Shown here one piece after another: positions 5,014-5,092 of a stretch of 5,092 nucleotides of DNA (position 1 is the first letter of the stretch; every line of letters starts with the position of its first letter). Position numbers and translations under genes: made by a program. Location: positions 1 to 5,092 of the forward strand of contig JASHQP010000511.1 in NCBI GenBank assembly GCA_030039095.1. Reading direction: 5' to 3'. Under the pieces are notes generated by a model that made no database searches, was not told where the DNA came from, and worked only from the letters and a program-made list of their open reading frames with translations. This DNA is from Streptosporangiaceae bacterium (GTDB taxonomy: Bacteria; Actinomycetota; Actinomycetes; Streptosporangiales; Streptosporangiaceae).

Positions 5014-5092
5014 GACCTGGGCCCGATGCGGGCCGCGGGCCGGGAGGCGCTGCTCGGCCTGAACCTGACCGACCGCAGGTTCGGCTATCCGC
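4987..5092 (+). pseudogene. Family-2 glycosyltransferase fragment (dolichyl-phosphate-sugar synthase type), both ends missing
   Basis: About 35 codons in frame from 4987 read RRRTGLSLHDLGPMRA (4987-5034), continuing to DRRFGYP and the window end. D-L-G-P-[FM]-R-A followed about 20 residues later by (F/Y)G(Y/W) is a hallmark of the C-terminal part of bacterial GT2 enzymes. These transfer a sugar from a nucleotide donor to a polyprenyl phosphate on the cytoplasmic side. Codon third positions are almost all G or C from 5005 onward, as expected for a real gene. The nucleotide-binding half (about 100-130 residues with the DxD-type motif) should precede 4987, but that DNA is antisense to the GT-C gene and does not encode it. 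The ATG at 5026 lies within the motif and is not a credible start. The right end is cut by the window. The identification rests on a short stretch. Confidence 0.6.

Noticed and set aside
5014..5091. Extension of the GT-C gene upstream to the window edge in the open minus-strand frame
   Set aside because: The 26 extra residues are polar and Arg-rich, with poor GC3 bias and no resemblance to the expected helix. The opposite strand carries GT2 motifs with strong GC3 bias.

Overview
The window is about two-thirds G+C. Its coding frames show strong G/C preference at third codon positions, it uses a GTG start, and its genes are packed with 1-4 base junctions. Together with the protein types, this suggests a high-GC actinobacterium (Streptomyces/Streptosporangium-like soil lineages). 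I cannot name a genus. All substantial genes lie on the minus strand. The last ~100 bases read convincingly as coding on the plus strand.

Right to left, in transcription order. (1) 4987-5092, plus strand: a piece of a family-2 glycosyltransferase (dolichyl-phosphate-sugar synthase type) without its N-terminal catalytic half and cut by the window edge. (2) 5013-3745, minus: a polytopic GT-C (family 39-like) sugar transferase whose family-like sequence begins only at about 4995, so it also lacks its N-terminus. Two divergent glycosyltransferase genes therefore meet head to head, each missing its 5' part. This points to a deletion or an assembly join. (3) 3748-2447, minus: a cytochrome b-type four-helix domain fused through an internal Tat-type twin-arginine helix to an exported sulfite-oxidase-fold molybdenum domain. 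(4) 2445-1867, minus: a small four-helix membrane protein of unknown function. Genes 2-4 join by a 4-base GTGA overlap and a 1-base gap, so they form one operon.

A 311-base gene-free gap (1556-1866) follows. It holds four consecutive palindromes or hairpins just past the operon end (1782-1841), probably including its terminator. It also holds a strikingly AT-rich patch with two inverted repeats (1633-1664), probably the promoter/operator of the next gene, and a GC-rich hairpin just before that gene's ribosome binding site. (5) 1555-2, minus: a complete 12-helix APC-superfamily amino acid/amine permease, which looks like a separate transcription unit.

Functionally, the operon suggests an extracytoplasmic molybdenum oxidoreductase that exchanges electrons with the membrane through heme b, with the small membrane protein as a possible partner. 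The sugar transferase may be only a positional neighbour. I see no CRISPR array, tRNA, rRNA, transposase or phage gene. The most notable items are the glycosyltransferase breakpoint, the Sec/Tat-type molybdenum-cytochrome fusion with its uncharacterised partner, and the AT-rich operator-like site.
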